The position numbers and the translations under genes were made by a program. From Neobacillus cucumis (GTDB lineage: Bacteria > Bacillota > Bacilli > Bacillales_B > DSM-18226), in the NCBI RefSeq assembly GCF_016107705.1, contig NZ_JAEHGC010000015.1, positions 1-64,000 on the forward strand: a stretch of 64,000 bases of DNA. The letters run 5' to 3'. Positions 47,516 through 56,575 of this stretch are shown here, piece by piece (the first letter of the stretch is position 1; each line of letters starts with the position of its first letter). The notes beneath the pieces are model-generated. The model searched no databases. It worked only from the letters and a program-made list of their open reading frames with translations, and had not been told where the DNA came from.

Positions 47516-48976
47516 ATGCAAGCGGCAAAAAAAAATTGGGAGTCAAAAAATCAACTTGACGATCAAGGTAATGAGTTACAACGCGGGCTGAAACGTAGAC
47601 ATATTACCATGATGTCCATCGGTGGAACAATTGGAACAGGGCTATTCCTTGCTTCGGGAAATGTGGTTTCGAACGCAGGAGCTCTTGGAGGTCCTATTGC
47701 ATATTTAGTTATTGGAATATTAGTTTATGTTTTAATGAAAGGCCTTGGCGAAATGTCTACCTTCATGCCAATTCCGGGGGCTTATACTTCGTATTCGGGG
47801 CTGTTTGTACATCCGGTTCTAGGCTTCATGGTAGGATGGAATTTATACATTAACGGATTTCTTGGTCTTGGTGCCGAAATTGTTGGAGGTGGGATGATTT
47901 TAAACCAATTCTTCCCAAGCATTCCTCCCGTTGCATTTTGTATCTTGATTTCATTATTGATTTTGGTTTTGAACTTGATTGATGTAAAGTCATACGGAGA
48001 AGCTGAATACTGGTTTGCAGGAATTAAGGTTTTTGCCATTATTGCCTTCTTAATAGTTGGTGTTCTAATGATTTTTGGAGTAATTGGACATCAAGGATTC
48101 ATTGGACTATCCAATTTGACTAGCCAGTCCATGTTTCCTCATGGATTAACAGCGGTAATATTAACGATGACTGGTGTAATCTGGTCATATCTGGGGGTTG
48201 AAACAGTTGTATCAGCAGCAGGAGAAACAGAAAACCCTCAGAAGAATGTACCTAGAGCAATTAATACGATTTTCATCCGTATATTAATTTTTTATGTTGG
48301 TTCGATTACAGTTATGGGTCTGGTCGTTCCATACAAAAATGTAAGCGTTTTGAGTAATGGTTATGCAGGCTTACTAGGAATGGCAGGTATACCAGGTGCG
48401 GCTACGATCATGAATATCATCATTCTTACATCCTTGGCTTCTGCTGGAAACTCCATCGTATATTTACTTAGCAGAACGCTAATTGCGTTATCAAAAGAGG
48501 GAAAAGCACCAAAAGCATTGGGAAAAGTGAACAAACGCGGTATCCCAACGAATGCAGTTATTCTCACTTTATTCCTTGGTCAGATTTCTTTGATCACAAA
48601 CTTCGTTTCACCGGATAAAGTGTTCATTTGGCTAGTTTCCATTGCTGGTTTCAATACTTTGCTTGGCTGGTTTGCTAGCTTTCTCTCCCACTATAAGTTC
48701 AGAAAATGGCTGGTGACACACGGTGGTTCAGTGGACAAGCTAAAGTTCAAAATGGGAACTTTTCCGATTCCAACGATCATCTGTTTATTGGTTTTAGTTG
48801 CTATTGCAATTTATACTGCCTACAGCCCTGATACAAGATTTTCATTCTATATTGGAGCACCGATGCTAGTATTGTACTTCATAATTGGTACTTACCTGAA
48901 TAAAAAAGGGAAGCTGCAGGACCCGAGTTTTGAGCGGTTCATAGATGCCCACATCAATGAAACAGAAATAAAATAA
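47516..48976 (+). CDS. amino-acid permease (APC family)
   Basis: A 486-aa transporter with 12 predicted helices. The N-terminal motif LQRGLKRRHITMMSIGGTIGTGLFLASG is that of the amino-acid transporter family (GabP/AroP/LysP group), and GLGEMSTFMPIPGAY follows. AGGGGGAA lies before the ATG at 47516, better than the ATG at 47501. An M20 amidohydrolase follows, so it may import an N-acylated amino acid or small peptide derivative, or the amino acid itself. Confidence 0.88.
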   Translation: MQAAKKNWESKNQLDDQGNELQRGLKRRHITMMSIGGTIGTGLFLASGNVVSNAGALGGPIAYLVIGILVYVLMKGLGEMSTFMPIPGAYTSYSGLFVHPVLGFMVGWNLYINGFLGLGAEIVGGGMILNQFFPSIPPVAFCILISLLILVLNLIDVKSYGEAEYWFAGIKVFAIIAFLIVGVLMIFGVIGHQGFIGLSNLTSQSMFPHGLTAVILTMTGVIWSYLGVETVVSAAGETENPQKNVPRAINTIFIRILIFYVGSITVMGLVVPYKNVSVLSNGYAGLLGMAGIPGAATIMNIIILTSLASAGNSIVYLLSRTLIALSKEGKAPKALGKVNKRGIPTNAVILTLFLGQISLITNFVSPDKVFIWLVSIAGFNTLLGWFASFLSHYKFRKWLVTHGGSVDKLKFKMGTFPIPTIICLLVLVAIAIYTAYSPDTRFSFYIGAPMLVLYFIIGTYLNKKGKLQDPSFERFIDAHINETEIK

Positions 48977-49013
48977 CATTTTTATTGGTTCGAACACATT
49001 AAAATTAGTTGGT

Positions 49014-49053
49014 GCAATACCCTGGTAATCCTCCTGGAAAGCAGGGTATTTGC
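49014..49053 (+). other. stem-loop between permease and amidohydrolase genes
   Basis: AATACCCTG and CAGGGTATT form a 9-bp stem with a 16-base loop, followed by TGCCTTTG rather than a T run. It may reduce read-through from the permease gene or protect mRNA. Confidence 0.45.
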
Positions 49054-49079
49054 CTTTGATAAAAGGAGACAGAATTAAA

Positions 49080-50195
49080 ATGGAAAGTAAAAATCTAGAA
49101 TTAGCTATACAATTGCGACACGAGTTACATCAGCATCCTGAACTTTCCAATCAGGAAATTTGGACAAAACAACATTTAATTGATTTTCTTAAAACGCATA
49201 CACAGTTGGAAATTGTAGACAGAGGTCATTGGTTCTATGCCATCTATCGATCCACGGTTGGAAGAAGAAACATAGCTTTTCGCGCAGATTTCGATGCCCT
49301 TCCAATCGAGGAAACTATTAATCTCCCATACGGTTCAAAGTTCCCTGGAGTTTCTCACAAATGTGGACATGACGGACATTCTGCAACTCTTTGCGGTTTC
49401 GCTTTGGAAGTCGATCAGAAAGGTTGTGACAAAAACGTCTTCTTCCTGTTTCAGCACGCTGAGGAAACAGGTAATGGTGCTTCCGAGTGCTCTGTTTTTA
49501 TCAAGGAAAACGATATTGATGAAATCTTCGGCTGGCATAATTGGAGCGGAGTTAAATATAATACTGTTCATGTAATTGATGGGACAGCCCAATTTGCATC
49601 CAAGGGCGTGTCTATCTATATGGAAGGTGTTCCTTCTCACGCCAGCGAACCGGAAAAAGGCATAAATCCGGCATTCGCAATTGCAAAGGTAATTGATGCC
49701 ATCCCTGGATTCATTGATCCTGAAATCAATAAGGGGATTGTGCTATGTACTGTCGTTCAAGTAGACATTGGTGCAAAAGCCTTTGGTGTAAATGCTAGCA
49801 AGGGTGTATTAAGATTAACGATTCGTGCGCTTTACGAGGAAGAGATGGACAAACTTCAGGAGAATCTGGAGAGAGTTACTAGGGATGAAGCAGAAAAATA
49901 TGGACTGAAGGTGGGCTTTGAATATCAAGATGAATTCCCAGAAACATCAAACCATAAGGAGAGCTCTGACAAGATTCGTCAGGTTTGTAAAGAAAAAGGC
50001 ATTCCAATGGTTGAGATGACGGAAGCGCTCCGAGCATCAGAAGATTTCGGTTATTATACGAAACTCACTAGAGGGTCCTATTGCTATATTGGTAACGGAG
50101 AAAACCATCCGAATCTGCACAGCTACGAATATGATTTCCGTGATGAACTCATTGAAACAGGAGTTGAACTATTCAAAGGACTTGTGGAGCTATAA
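49080..50195 (+). CDS. M20 family amidohydrolase/aminoacylase
   Basis: Cytoplasmic metal-dependent hydrolase of N-acyl amino acids, 371 aa. Metal-site residues are present: FRADFDALPIEE, SHKCGHDGHSATL, HAEETGNGASE, and later HNWSG and SEDFGYYTK. AAAGGAG precedes the ATG at 49080; ten further in-frame codons upstream lie inside a hairpin. It follows the permease by 103 bases. In an operon with a permease and an aminotransferase it would free an amino acid for transamination. Confidence 0.88.
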   Translation: MESKNLELAIQLRHELHQHPELSNQEIWTKQHLIDFLKTHTQLEIVDRGHWFYAIYRSTVGRRNIAFRADFDALPIEETINLPYGSKFPGVSHKCGHDGHSATLCGFALEVDQKGCDKNVFFLFQHAEETGNGASECSVFIKENDIDEIFGWHNWSGVKYNTVHVIDGTAQFASKGVSIYMEGVPSHASEPEKGINPAFAIAKVIDAIPGFIDPEINKGIVLCTVVQVDIGAKAFGVNASKGVLRLTIRALYEEEMDKLQENLERVTRDEAEKYGLKVGFEYQDEFPETSNHKESSDKIRQVCKEKGIPMVEMTEALRASEDFGYYTKLTRGSYCYIGNGENHPNLHSYEYDFRDELIETGVELFKGLVEL

Positions 50196-50222
50196 AAGAC
50201 ATTTGAAGTAATTTTACGCATA

Positions 50223-50258
50223 AAAAAGGCTCTCAACCAAAATGATCGAGAGCCTTTG
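50223..50258. terminator. bidirectional terminator
   Basis: AAAGGCTCTC and GAGAGCCTTT form a 10-bp stem; on the minus strand TTTTTTATG follows. It separates the amidohydrolase from the convergent TetR remnant. Confidence 0.8.
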
Positions 50259-50305
50259 AAATGTTGAAAATAAACGCTTTGCTAACTGTAGTTGTTTGTT
50301 CCAGT

Positions 50306-50758
50306 TTAATTTTTCATACACTCCAGTTTCGGATCAAAAGTATCAAAAAACGGGACAAGTAGCCCCATATGTTCGGGACCTAATTTATCTGAAGAATGGA
50401 GCAGCCAGTCGAAGATAATGCCCCTGGTATAAATGAGAATCATGTGGGCGATAAATCCTGCATCCATATCCCGGCGGAATTCATTTTGCTCCTGTCCTTT
50501 TTGAATGATCCCTTTAAAATGGTTAAACATTCGCCGTTCCTGCGAAATCATGTAAGAAGGTTGTTCGTCATTGATTTGTAAGGTATAGATGGTCTTTGTC
50601 CATTCTCTGCGGCTTTCATTTACATAATTGTACATTTCCCAGCATAGGGCGATCAATTCTTCTTTATTAGTTTGATAGGTTTGTGATGATACTCTCGTGA
50701 TTACTTCCTCATCAAGATATAAAAAAGATAACCTGGGAGATGGTGGCAGATGCTTCAT
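50306..50758 (-). pseudogene. TetR-family effector domain without its DNA-binding domain
   Basis: The 150-codon frame holds only the ligand-binding part of a TetR regulator (KEELIALCWEMYNYVNESRR, AGFIAHMILIYTRGIIFDWL). The N-terminal helix-turn-helix is absent, and the frame's first residues (MKHLPPSPRLSFLYLD) are not family-like and run antisense into the start of the aminotransferase gene. A deletion up to the start of the divergent gene is the simplest explanation. A product, if made, could not bind DNA. Confidence 0.65.
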
Positions 50759-51922
50759 TTAGTCAACAAGAATGTCAGACAAATAGAAAAATCCGGTATT
50801 CGAAAAATCTATAATAAAGTGTTGAACGATCCAAGTATTGTTAATTTTACGGTTGGCCAGCCGGATTTTCCGACTCCTGAAAATGTGATTAATGCCGGAA
50901 TTAAATCGCTGGAGGAAAAACGGACCGGTTATACGACCAACGCGGGATTACCTGAACTGCGAAATGCGATTGGAAACTTTGTGGACCGCCGCTATGGGTT
51001 GAAATATGATCCGGAAAGTGAAATTCTTGTTACCATCGGTGCAAGTGAAGCACTTGATATTGCCTTTCGCACCATTCTTGAAGAAGGCTGTGAAGTAATT
51101 TTGCCGGCACCTATTTACCCGGCATATGAACCACTTATTAGATTATGCGGTGCCATCCCCGTTTTTATCGATACAAGGGAAAATGGTTTCAAGCTAAACG
51201 CTGAAATGATCAAAACAAAACTAACGGACAAGACGCGATGCGTCCTTCTTCCTTATCCATCCAATCCATGCGGGTGCATTTTGGAAAAAGAAGAGTTGCA
51301 GGAGATTGCCAATCTTTTAACGGAAAAAGAGATCTTTGTGATCTCCGATGAAATTTACAGTGAATTAACCTATGGAACGAACCATCATTCGATTTCCTCT
51401 TTTCCTGGGATGAAAGAAAAGACCATTGTCATTAATGGTGTTTCCAAATCCCATGCAATGACAGGCTGGAGAATTGGGTTCACATTGGCTCCGAGCTATC
51501 TGACAGAACAAATGTTAAAAATCCATGTGTTCAATACTGTTTGTGCAACTTCCGCGAGTCAATATGCAGCTTTAGAGGCGTTAGCGGAAGATTTAATTGA
51601 AGTGGACCAGATGAAGGCAGAATACCAAAAACGCAGGGATTATGTATTTGACCGTATCCAATTAATGGGTCTTGATGTGAAATGGTCGGAAGGAGCCTTC
51701 TACTTATTTCCTTCGATAAAAAATACAGGGATGAGTTCTGAAGAATTTACTGAAAAATTAATTGATCAGGCGAAAGTAGCGGTCATTCCTGGCAGTGCCT
51801 TTTCAACTTATGGAGAGGGATACATTCGAATCTCTTACGCCAACTCTATGGAAAATTTAGAGGAGGGGTTAAACAGGTTAGAGGAGTTTTTAGCAAAAGC
51901 TAATATTAAAGTTGATTGCTAA
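50750..51922 (+). CDS. class I/II aminotransferase, paralogue of the enzyme at 45993
   Basis: A 390-aa PLP enzyme of the same type and length as the one 4.7 kb upstream: NFTVGQPDFPTPEN, GASEALDIAFRTILEEG, PYPSNPCGC, ISDEIYSELTYG and the PLP lysine in GVSKSHAMTGWRIGF. A CTGGGAGATGG site precedes the ATG, but upstream DNA is the truncated TetR gene, so its original promoter may be lost. It carries Cys-Gly-Cys where the paralogue has Thr-Gly-Ser. The two enzymes probably serve related amino acids. Confidence 0.9.
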   Translation: MLHLVNKNVRQIEKSGIRKIYNKVLNDPSIVNFTVGQPDFPTPENVINAGIKSLEEKRTGYTTNAGLPELRNAIGNFVDRRYGLKYDPESEILVTIGASEALDIAFRTILEEGCEVILPAPIYPAYEPLIRLCGAIPVFIDTRENGFKLNAEMIKTKLTDKTRCVLLPYPSNPCGCILEKEELQEIANLLTEKEIFVISDEIYSELTYGTNHHSISSFPGMKEKTIVINGVSKSHAMTGWRIGFTLAPSYLTEQMLKIHVFNTVCATSASQYAALEALAEDLIEVDQMKAEYQKRRDYVFDRIQLMGLDVKWSEGAFYLFPSIKNTGMSSEEFTEKLIDQAKVAVIPGSAFSTYGEGYIRISYANSMENLEEGLNRLEEFLAKANIKVDC

Positions 51923-51984
51923 ACGACTCTAGCTTTTCTAAATAGCAAGCACCTTCCTTTAAAGCGTTATATATATCAATGTTT

Positions 51985-52022
51985 AAAGACTCTTTTCATT
52001 TCTGTGGAAAGGGTCTTTTTAT
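51985..52022 (+). terminator. terminator of the second aminotransferase
   Basis: AAAGACTCTTT and AAAGGGTCTTT form a stem with one G-U pair, followed by TTTATT. Confidence 0.75.
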
Positions 52023-52165
52023 TATTAAACTACTAGGTAGAATATATTAATTCCTCGAGGTTTAAAAAAGCTGAGAAGTCCATTTTGAAACTACCGATAT
52101 TGTTAATAACTTCCATATCTTGTATTATTAGGTATAAAGAGAATGTTAAAGAGGGGAGCACATTT

Positions 52166-54241
52166 ATGATCCCAGCAAAAATAGATTCCATTTCAATCAC
52201 TCCGAAAAGAGAAAAAGGCGTGGAATCCATCCTCGATTGGTTCGACCAGCATAAACAAGCGTTCTATACACTAGGTTGGTCCTATCTTAGAAATCAAAAT
52301 CAAGTGATAGAGCTTTTTTACCGGTCCATTATAAAAGTCCACAAGGAGTTACCCCGATTTAAGAGCGAATCATCATTTGAAACGTGGGTTACATCCATTT
52401 TCATACATACCTGCCGGGAGCTTTCTGTTAATAGAAGTTTACAAGTTTCAGAGGAAAGTGAATCGTGTCCGGTTTTATTTAAAGCGCTTGATCAATTGAA
52501 AGATGATGAGAAAGAAGCGATGGCCCTTACCTATGTAAAAGGAATCTCTCAGGAGGAAACGGCACATCTCCTTCAAATTTCAGCAGAAAAGTTGAAGGAG
52601 CTTTTGTTTTCCGGAATTCAGTCACTTAGAAAAGAAATGGGGTACGGATTACACATTGGTGGCTGTAAAGAGTATCAAAAGGATTACATCGATTACTTAG
52701 AAAGAACCCTGGAGCGGTCGAAAAAGATTGAGTTTGAGATCCATATTTATCATTGTCAAGACTGTCAGGAGGATTTGGCAACATTTCAGGATGTCATGTT
52801 AACCATGGTAAATCTTACTGAAAGGATAGAGGATTTCCATGTGCCATCTGATTTCATGGAGAATGTCAAAGCGAAGCTGGCAGAAAAGGAAAAGAACAGA
52901 CAGCTGAAGATCAGGAAACGTATTAGACTGGGAATGGTTTTGGCAGGTGTTTTCGCTTTATTAATGGGTATCGAAATTTTTACAGGGGCTTTTAAAAGCC
53001 TTTACTATACCATGACAGAAGAAAATCAAGAACTGCGTGCCTTTCTGCAGCAGGGATTGGGCGAAAGGCTGAATCTGGAAGCAGAGAGAAATGGGGTGAA
53101 AATTAAAATTAAGAGCGCCATTTTGGATGTATTTCAGACGCTTGTTTTTTATGAAATAGAAGATACGGATCAAGACAATCAATATGTGATGAATATAGAT
53201 GAGGGGGTTTCTGTGGAGAACCAATATGAAATCATGAATGGTTCTGCAAATCCAAGGTACTACCCCCCTGACCTTAAATCAGAGGTAAATATTAAGGGAA
53301 AGAACGTATATCAAGGAAAGATTAGTTTGCCGCCGATTTCCAAGGATAAGGGGACAATCAAACTGAAGATCACAAAGTTGCTGAAATTGATTCACGATCC
53401 TTCAAACCGGAATCGTTTAAGGGTTTCCGATAATATGGAATATAAAACAGGTGAGTGGAACTTCGAGGTCCCAGTAACAAAACAGCGTTCCGTGAAATAT
53501 GCATTGGATGGAGAAAAGGAAGTCGAGGGAATCCCGGTTCGATTTGATAAACTGACCATTGCCCCAACAGCGACGATTCTGCAATACAGTATTAAAAATG
53601 ACCAGATGAAGAAGCGGATAGATGCTCTTAGTTTTGACAATCTAGTAGTGAATAATAAGAAAATGAAACCTGACTTGTATGGCGGCTCTTTTTTAAATCC
53701 ACTTCAAGACATGAATTGGAGTACTTTTCAAATCAACTTTGGCCCCATTTTTGGAGAAGAACCAAAAGAAGTAAGCGTTCAATTACAATCTATTAATTTA
53801 ACGATTGAAGACAAAAAAACTATCGAGCTGGATGCTGCTAAAAAATATCCTCAAACTTTTGAATATGCAGGCAGTACCATCTCCATTGACAAGCTGGAAG
53901 TTGGAGTTTCTACCAATATGGTTATAAGCAATCTTGAAGTTAAAAATCGGGCATATGAGTCGCTGCAATTCGATATTATCGGTGAGAATGAAGAACATCC
54001 TGATTCAATCGAGATGGAATCTGAAGGAGTACTCGTTGATAAAAATGGGGTAGTATACGATATGAATGTAACTCCTTTCTCGTACGAAGAAATCGAGCAG
54101 CCCCGTTATTTCGTTACCGTTCAAAGGATGAAGTTACAAAATAACAACACTGGAAAAAAAATGATTCCAAAATGGATGGAGATTGATGGATATAATACAA
54201 CAAAATATTTAGATGATGTTGTGAAGATTTCGTTGGAATAA
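52166..54241 (+). CDS. one-chain sigma factor / anti-sigma factor membrane protein with DUF4179-like region
   Basis: A 691-aa protein joining normally separate proteins. Residues 25-90 resemble ECF sigma region 2 (TLGWSYLRNQNQVIELFYRS...FETWVTSIFIHTCREL); 105-160 resemble region 4 (LKDDEKEAMALTYVKGISQE, then a helix-turn-helix); 160-205 hold a zinc-finger anti-sigma motif (C167, H193, C197, C200); 254-272 is a membrane helix; the last 400 residues are extracytoplasmic, like DUF4179/DUF5643 proteins. GAGGGGAGC fits the ATG at 52166; the frame opens 27 codons earlier. A membrane-held transcription factor released on a surface signal is a fair guess. Confidence 0.8.
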   Translation: MIPAKIDSISITPKREKGVESILDWFDQHKQAFYTLGWSYLRNQNQVIELFYRSIIKVHKELPRFKSESSFETWVTSIFIHTCRELSVNRSLQVSEESESCPVLFKALDQLKDDEKEAMALTYVKGISQEETAHLLQISAEKLKELLFSGIQSLRKEMGYGLHIGGCKEYQKDYIDYLERTLERSKKIEFEIHIYHCQDCQEDLATFQDVMLTMVNLTERIEDFHVPSDFMENVKAKLAEKEKNRQLKIRKRIRLGMVLAGVFALLMGIEIFTGAFKSLYYTMTEENQELRAFLQQGLGERLNLEAERNGVKIKIKSAILDVFQTLVFYEIEDTDQDNQYVMNIDEGVSVENQYEIMNGSANPRYYPPDLKSEVNIKGKNVYQGKISLPPISKDKGTIKLKITKLLKLIHDPSNRNRLRVSDNMEYKTGEWNFEVPVTKQRSVKYALDGEKEVEGIPVRFDKLTIAPTATILQYSIKNDQMKKRIDALSFDNLVVNNKKMKPDLYGGSFLNPLQDMNWSTFQINFGPIFGEEPKEVSVQLQSINLTIEDKKTIELDAAKKYPQTFEYAGSTISIDKLEVGVSTNMVISNLEVKNRAYESLQFDIIGENEEHPDSIEMESEGVLVDKNGVVYDMNVTPFSYEEIEQPRYFVTVQRMKLQNNNTGKKMIPKWMEIDGYNTTKYLDDVVKISLE

Positions 54242-54350
54242 CATTTATCGCCTACATGCATGATAGAATTTCAACTATTATCAATTGTTTGAAAAATGGG
54301 TGGAACATGACTAAAATAGAGGTATCGTTATTTTTTTAGGAGGTACTTTC

Positions 54351-55151
54351 ATGAGAGTAGCCATTGCCCAATTATCCACCAGTGTTGATAAAACTGCTAA
54401 TTTAGAAAAGGCAGTTCAATATATTACGAAAGCAAAAGGATTGGGTGCAGATTTTGTTATATTGCCAGAATTCTATATGGCACTTGCCACCCCTAAGTCT
54501 GGCGTTTTACCGGTCGAAGCAGCAGAACCATTGGATGGTCCTTTTGTCTCTGGGCTTAAAGAGGCTGCAAGGACAAACGAAATCTATGTTGTTTGTGGAA
54601 CGTATGAATCCAAGTCGGATGATCCAAAACGTGCATATAACACTACAGTAATGATCAATCGTTCTGGGGAACTCATCCACTTATACAGAAAAACACATTT
54701 ATATGATGCCTTTAGTTATCATGAGTCAGATACCGTAATACCAGGAGATAATCATTATAAAATAGTAGAAACAGAGTTTGGAAAAATTGGTTTGATGGTT
54801 TGTTATGAATTACGATTCCCTGAAATCGCAAGACAGTTTGCCCTTCAGGAAGCGGATATTCTATTTGTCCCAGCAGGATGGGTGGCAGGGCCAATGAAAG
54901 AGGATCATTGGCAGACACTAATTCGTGCAAGAGCAATTGAAAATACTATGTTTGTCTGCGGCGCAAACCTTGTTGGAGATATTTTTACAGGGCGCAGTGT
55001 GATGGTTGACCCAATGGGGGTCATCACAGCAAGCGGTGGCGAAGAAGAAACATTAATTTTTTCAGATATAGACCTAGATCGGATTCGCCGGGTTCGCGAA
55101 AAACTCCCAAGTGTAAAACACCGAAAGCCCGAATTTTACCGGAGTCATTAA
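54351..55151 (+). CDS. carbon-nitrogen hydrolase (nitrilase superfamily)
   Basis: A 266-aa amidase of the nitrilase superfamily. The catalytic triad is visible: Glu in DFVILPEFYMA, Lys in LYRKTHLYDAF and Cys in GLMVCYELRFPE. The AGGAGG site precedes the ATG. It hydrolyses a small amide such as omega-amidate or carbamoyl compounds; the exact substrate cannot be told. It stands alone between terminator-bounded genes, close to peptide and amino-acid catabolism genes. Confidence 0.9.
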   Translation: MRVAIAQLSTSVDKTANLEKAVQYITKAKGLGADFVILPEFYMALATPKSGVLPVEAAEPLDGPFVSGLKEAARTNEIYVVCGTYESKSDDPKRAYNTTVMINRSGELIHLYRKTHLYDAFSYHESDTVIPGDNHYKIVETEFGKIGLMVCYELRFPEIARQFALQEADILFVPAGWVAGPMKEDHWQTLIRARAIENTMFVCGANLVGDIFTGRSVMVDPMGVITASGGEEETLIFSDIDLDRIRRVREKLPSVKHRKPEFYRSH

Positions 55152-55160
55152 AAATTAAAA

Positions 55161-55199
55161 AAAAAGGCGATTTCCGATGCATGGAATCCGCCTTTTTTC
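55161..55199. terminator. bidirectional terminator between convergent genes
   Basis: AAGGCG..TTCC and GGAATCCGCCTT form a stem with a few mismatches, with A/T tracts on both sides (AAAAA before, TTTTTTCTT after). Confidence 0.8.
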
Positions 55200-55221
55200 T
55201 TAATATAACCATGAAGGGAAA

Positions 55222-56388
55222 TCATGATCTGACCATCTTATAATTTACTAATTTATAAGCCAAAATTGCCAAATATAATTTTGTACAATCCTCAAATGAA
55301 CTCAAATTAGCCCCTGTCTTTTTTTCAATCTGCCCCAATCTATATTTCAGGGTATGACGGTGAATATACAAATCTTCTGCCGTATTTTTGATATTTTGAT
55401 TAAAATACAAATAGGCTTCAAGCGTAGTGATTAAATCCACACCCCGTGTATCCAATAAGCTGCCTAGATATTGGTGGTAAAACTCTTCTAAATTCACCCC
55501 GGAATTTTTCATTTCAAGCAGCAGCTGATACAAACTAAAGTTATCATAATGAACGATTGGCTGCGGTTTAAATAGAATTTGCGATAGATAGGCAGCTTGT
55601 TCTGCTTGTCTGGCACTTTCCGCCAGCATATGAAGGTTAGTGACGGTTTTTCCGATTCCAATCGAAATGGGTGAACTAGGTTCCATACTATTTAATAATT
55701 CCCGCGCTATTTCAACGATATTCTCCTTATTACCTCCCTCCAGTAAAACAATTATACTATCTGGCTTTGTCCGCATAAGAAAGGAGATTTTCTTCTTCTT
55801 CAAAGTAGATTGAATTGCTTCTGGTAATTGCTCCTTTATCTTTTGATTGATTAAAGCAGCAAAATGGACCGAAAAAATCGTTTGTGGTTTGGTAAAGTCA
55901 ATCCCTAAATTCTTTCCTCGCTCCATCACATCCGTTGGATTAACGATGGGGTGGGCCAAAAGTTCCTGGAGAAAATCACTCGCCACAAAAATTTCCCTCT
56001 GTTTATTGACAATTTGTTCAAGCAGTTCTTTTGTAATCATTGAAAAATTTATATTCGCGGGAATTTCAATTAAAGGAAGAGCATATTGATCTGCAAGTGA
56101 AATAAAGGATTGCGGAATTTCCTTTAGATATAAACCCGTATATAAAGCTACACCAGATAATTTTCCAAGCGCTAAAAGCCTCTTAAACTCCGATTGTTTT
56201 TCTTTATCTTCTCCAAGCCCAAAGCCTGTCGTAATCAGGAGTTCCCCTTCTTGAAGCCGATTGATATCTTCAATGACCTCTACAATGGTTACCCATTTAA
56301 CCCAATTTTGTAATCCGTTTTTACCGGCAATTAATTTTGTTTGCTGCATAATCGGAAGTTGCAACGCTTCATGGATGCGAATGGCCAA
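55222..56388 (-). CDS. PucR-family transcriptional regulator
   Basis: A 388-aa regulator with the PucR N-terminal domain (about 8-125), a GGDEF-like central region (about 170-280) and a C-terminal HTH (YIHRHTLKYRLGQIEKKTG, from about 341). Divergent from the aminotransferase/CoA-transferase operon at 56576 with a 187-base spacer, so it likely regulates that operon. PucR proteins bind small nitrogen compounds; the effector here is unknown. Confidence 0.85.
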   Translation of the reverse strand: MAIRIHEALQLPIMQQTKLIAGKNGLQNWVKWVTIVEVIEDINRLQEGELLITTGFGLGEDKEKQSEFKRLLALGKLSGVALYTGLYLKEIPQSFISLADQYALPLIEIPANINFSMITKELLEQIVNKQREIFVASDFLQELLAHPIVNPTDVMERGKNLGIDFTKPQTIFSVHFAALINQKIKEQLPEAIQSTLKKKKISFLMRTKPDSIIVLLEGGNKENIVEIARELLNSMEPSSPISIGIGKTVTNLHMLAESARQAEQAAYLSQILFKPQPIVHYDNFSLYQLLLEMKNSGVNLEEFYHQYLGSLLDTRGVDLITTLEAYLYFNQNIKNTAEDLYIHRHTLKYRLGQIEKKTGANLSSFEDCTKLYLAILAYKLVNYKMVRS

Positions 56389-56575
56389 AGAAACCAGTCC
56401 CTTTTCTTATAAATTGGAGCTATTATACATCGTGTATAAATCCAACTCTATTATTTCATCTTTTTGTAGAATTGTGAATCTTTAAAAAAGAATTTACTAT
56501 TTTAATTACAGTAGAAAAAATATTATTCTAATTTATTTATGATAGAGAATTTGCTCTAGAGAGGGGTCAGAGGAA

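Noticed and set aside
49014..49053. Riboswitch or attenuator before the M20 amidohydrolase
   Set aside because: Only a simple hairpin without T run or alternative pairing partner is visible.
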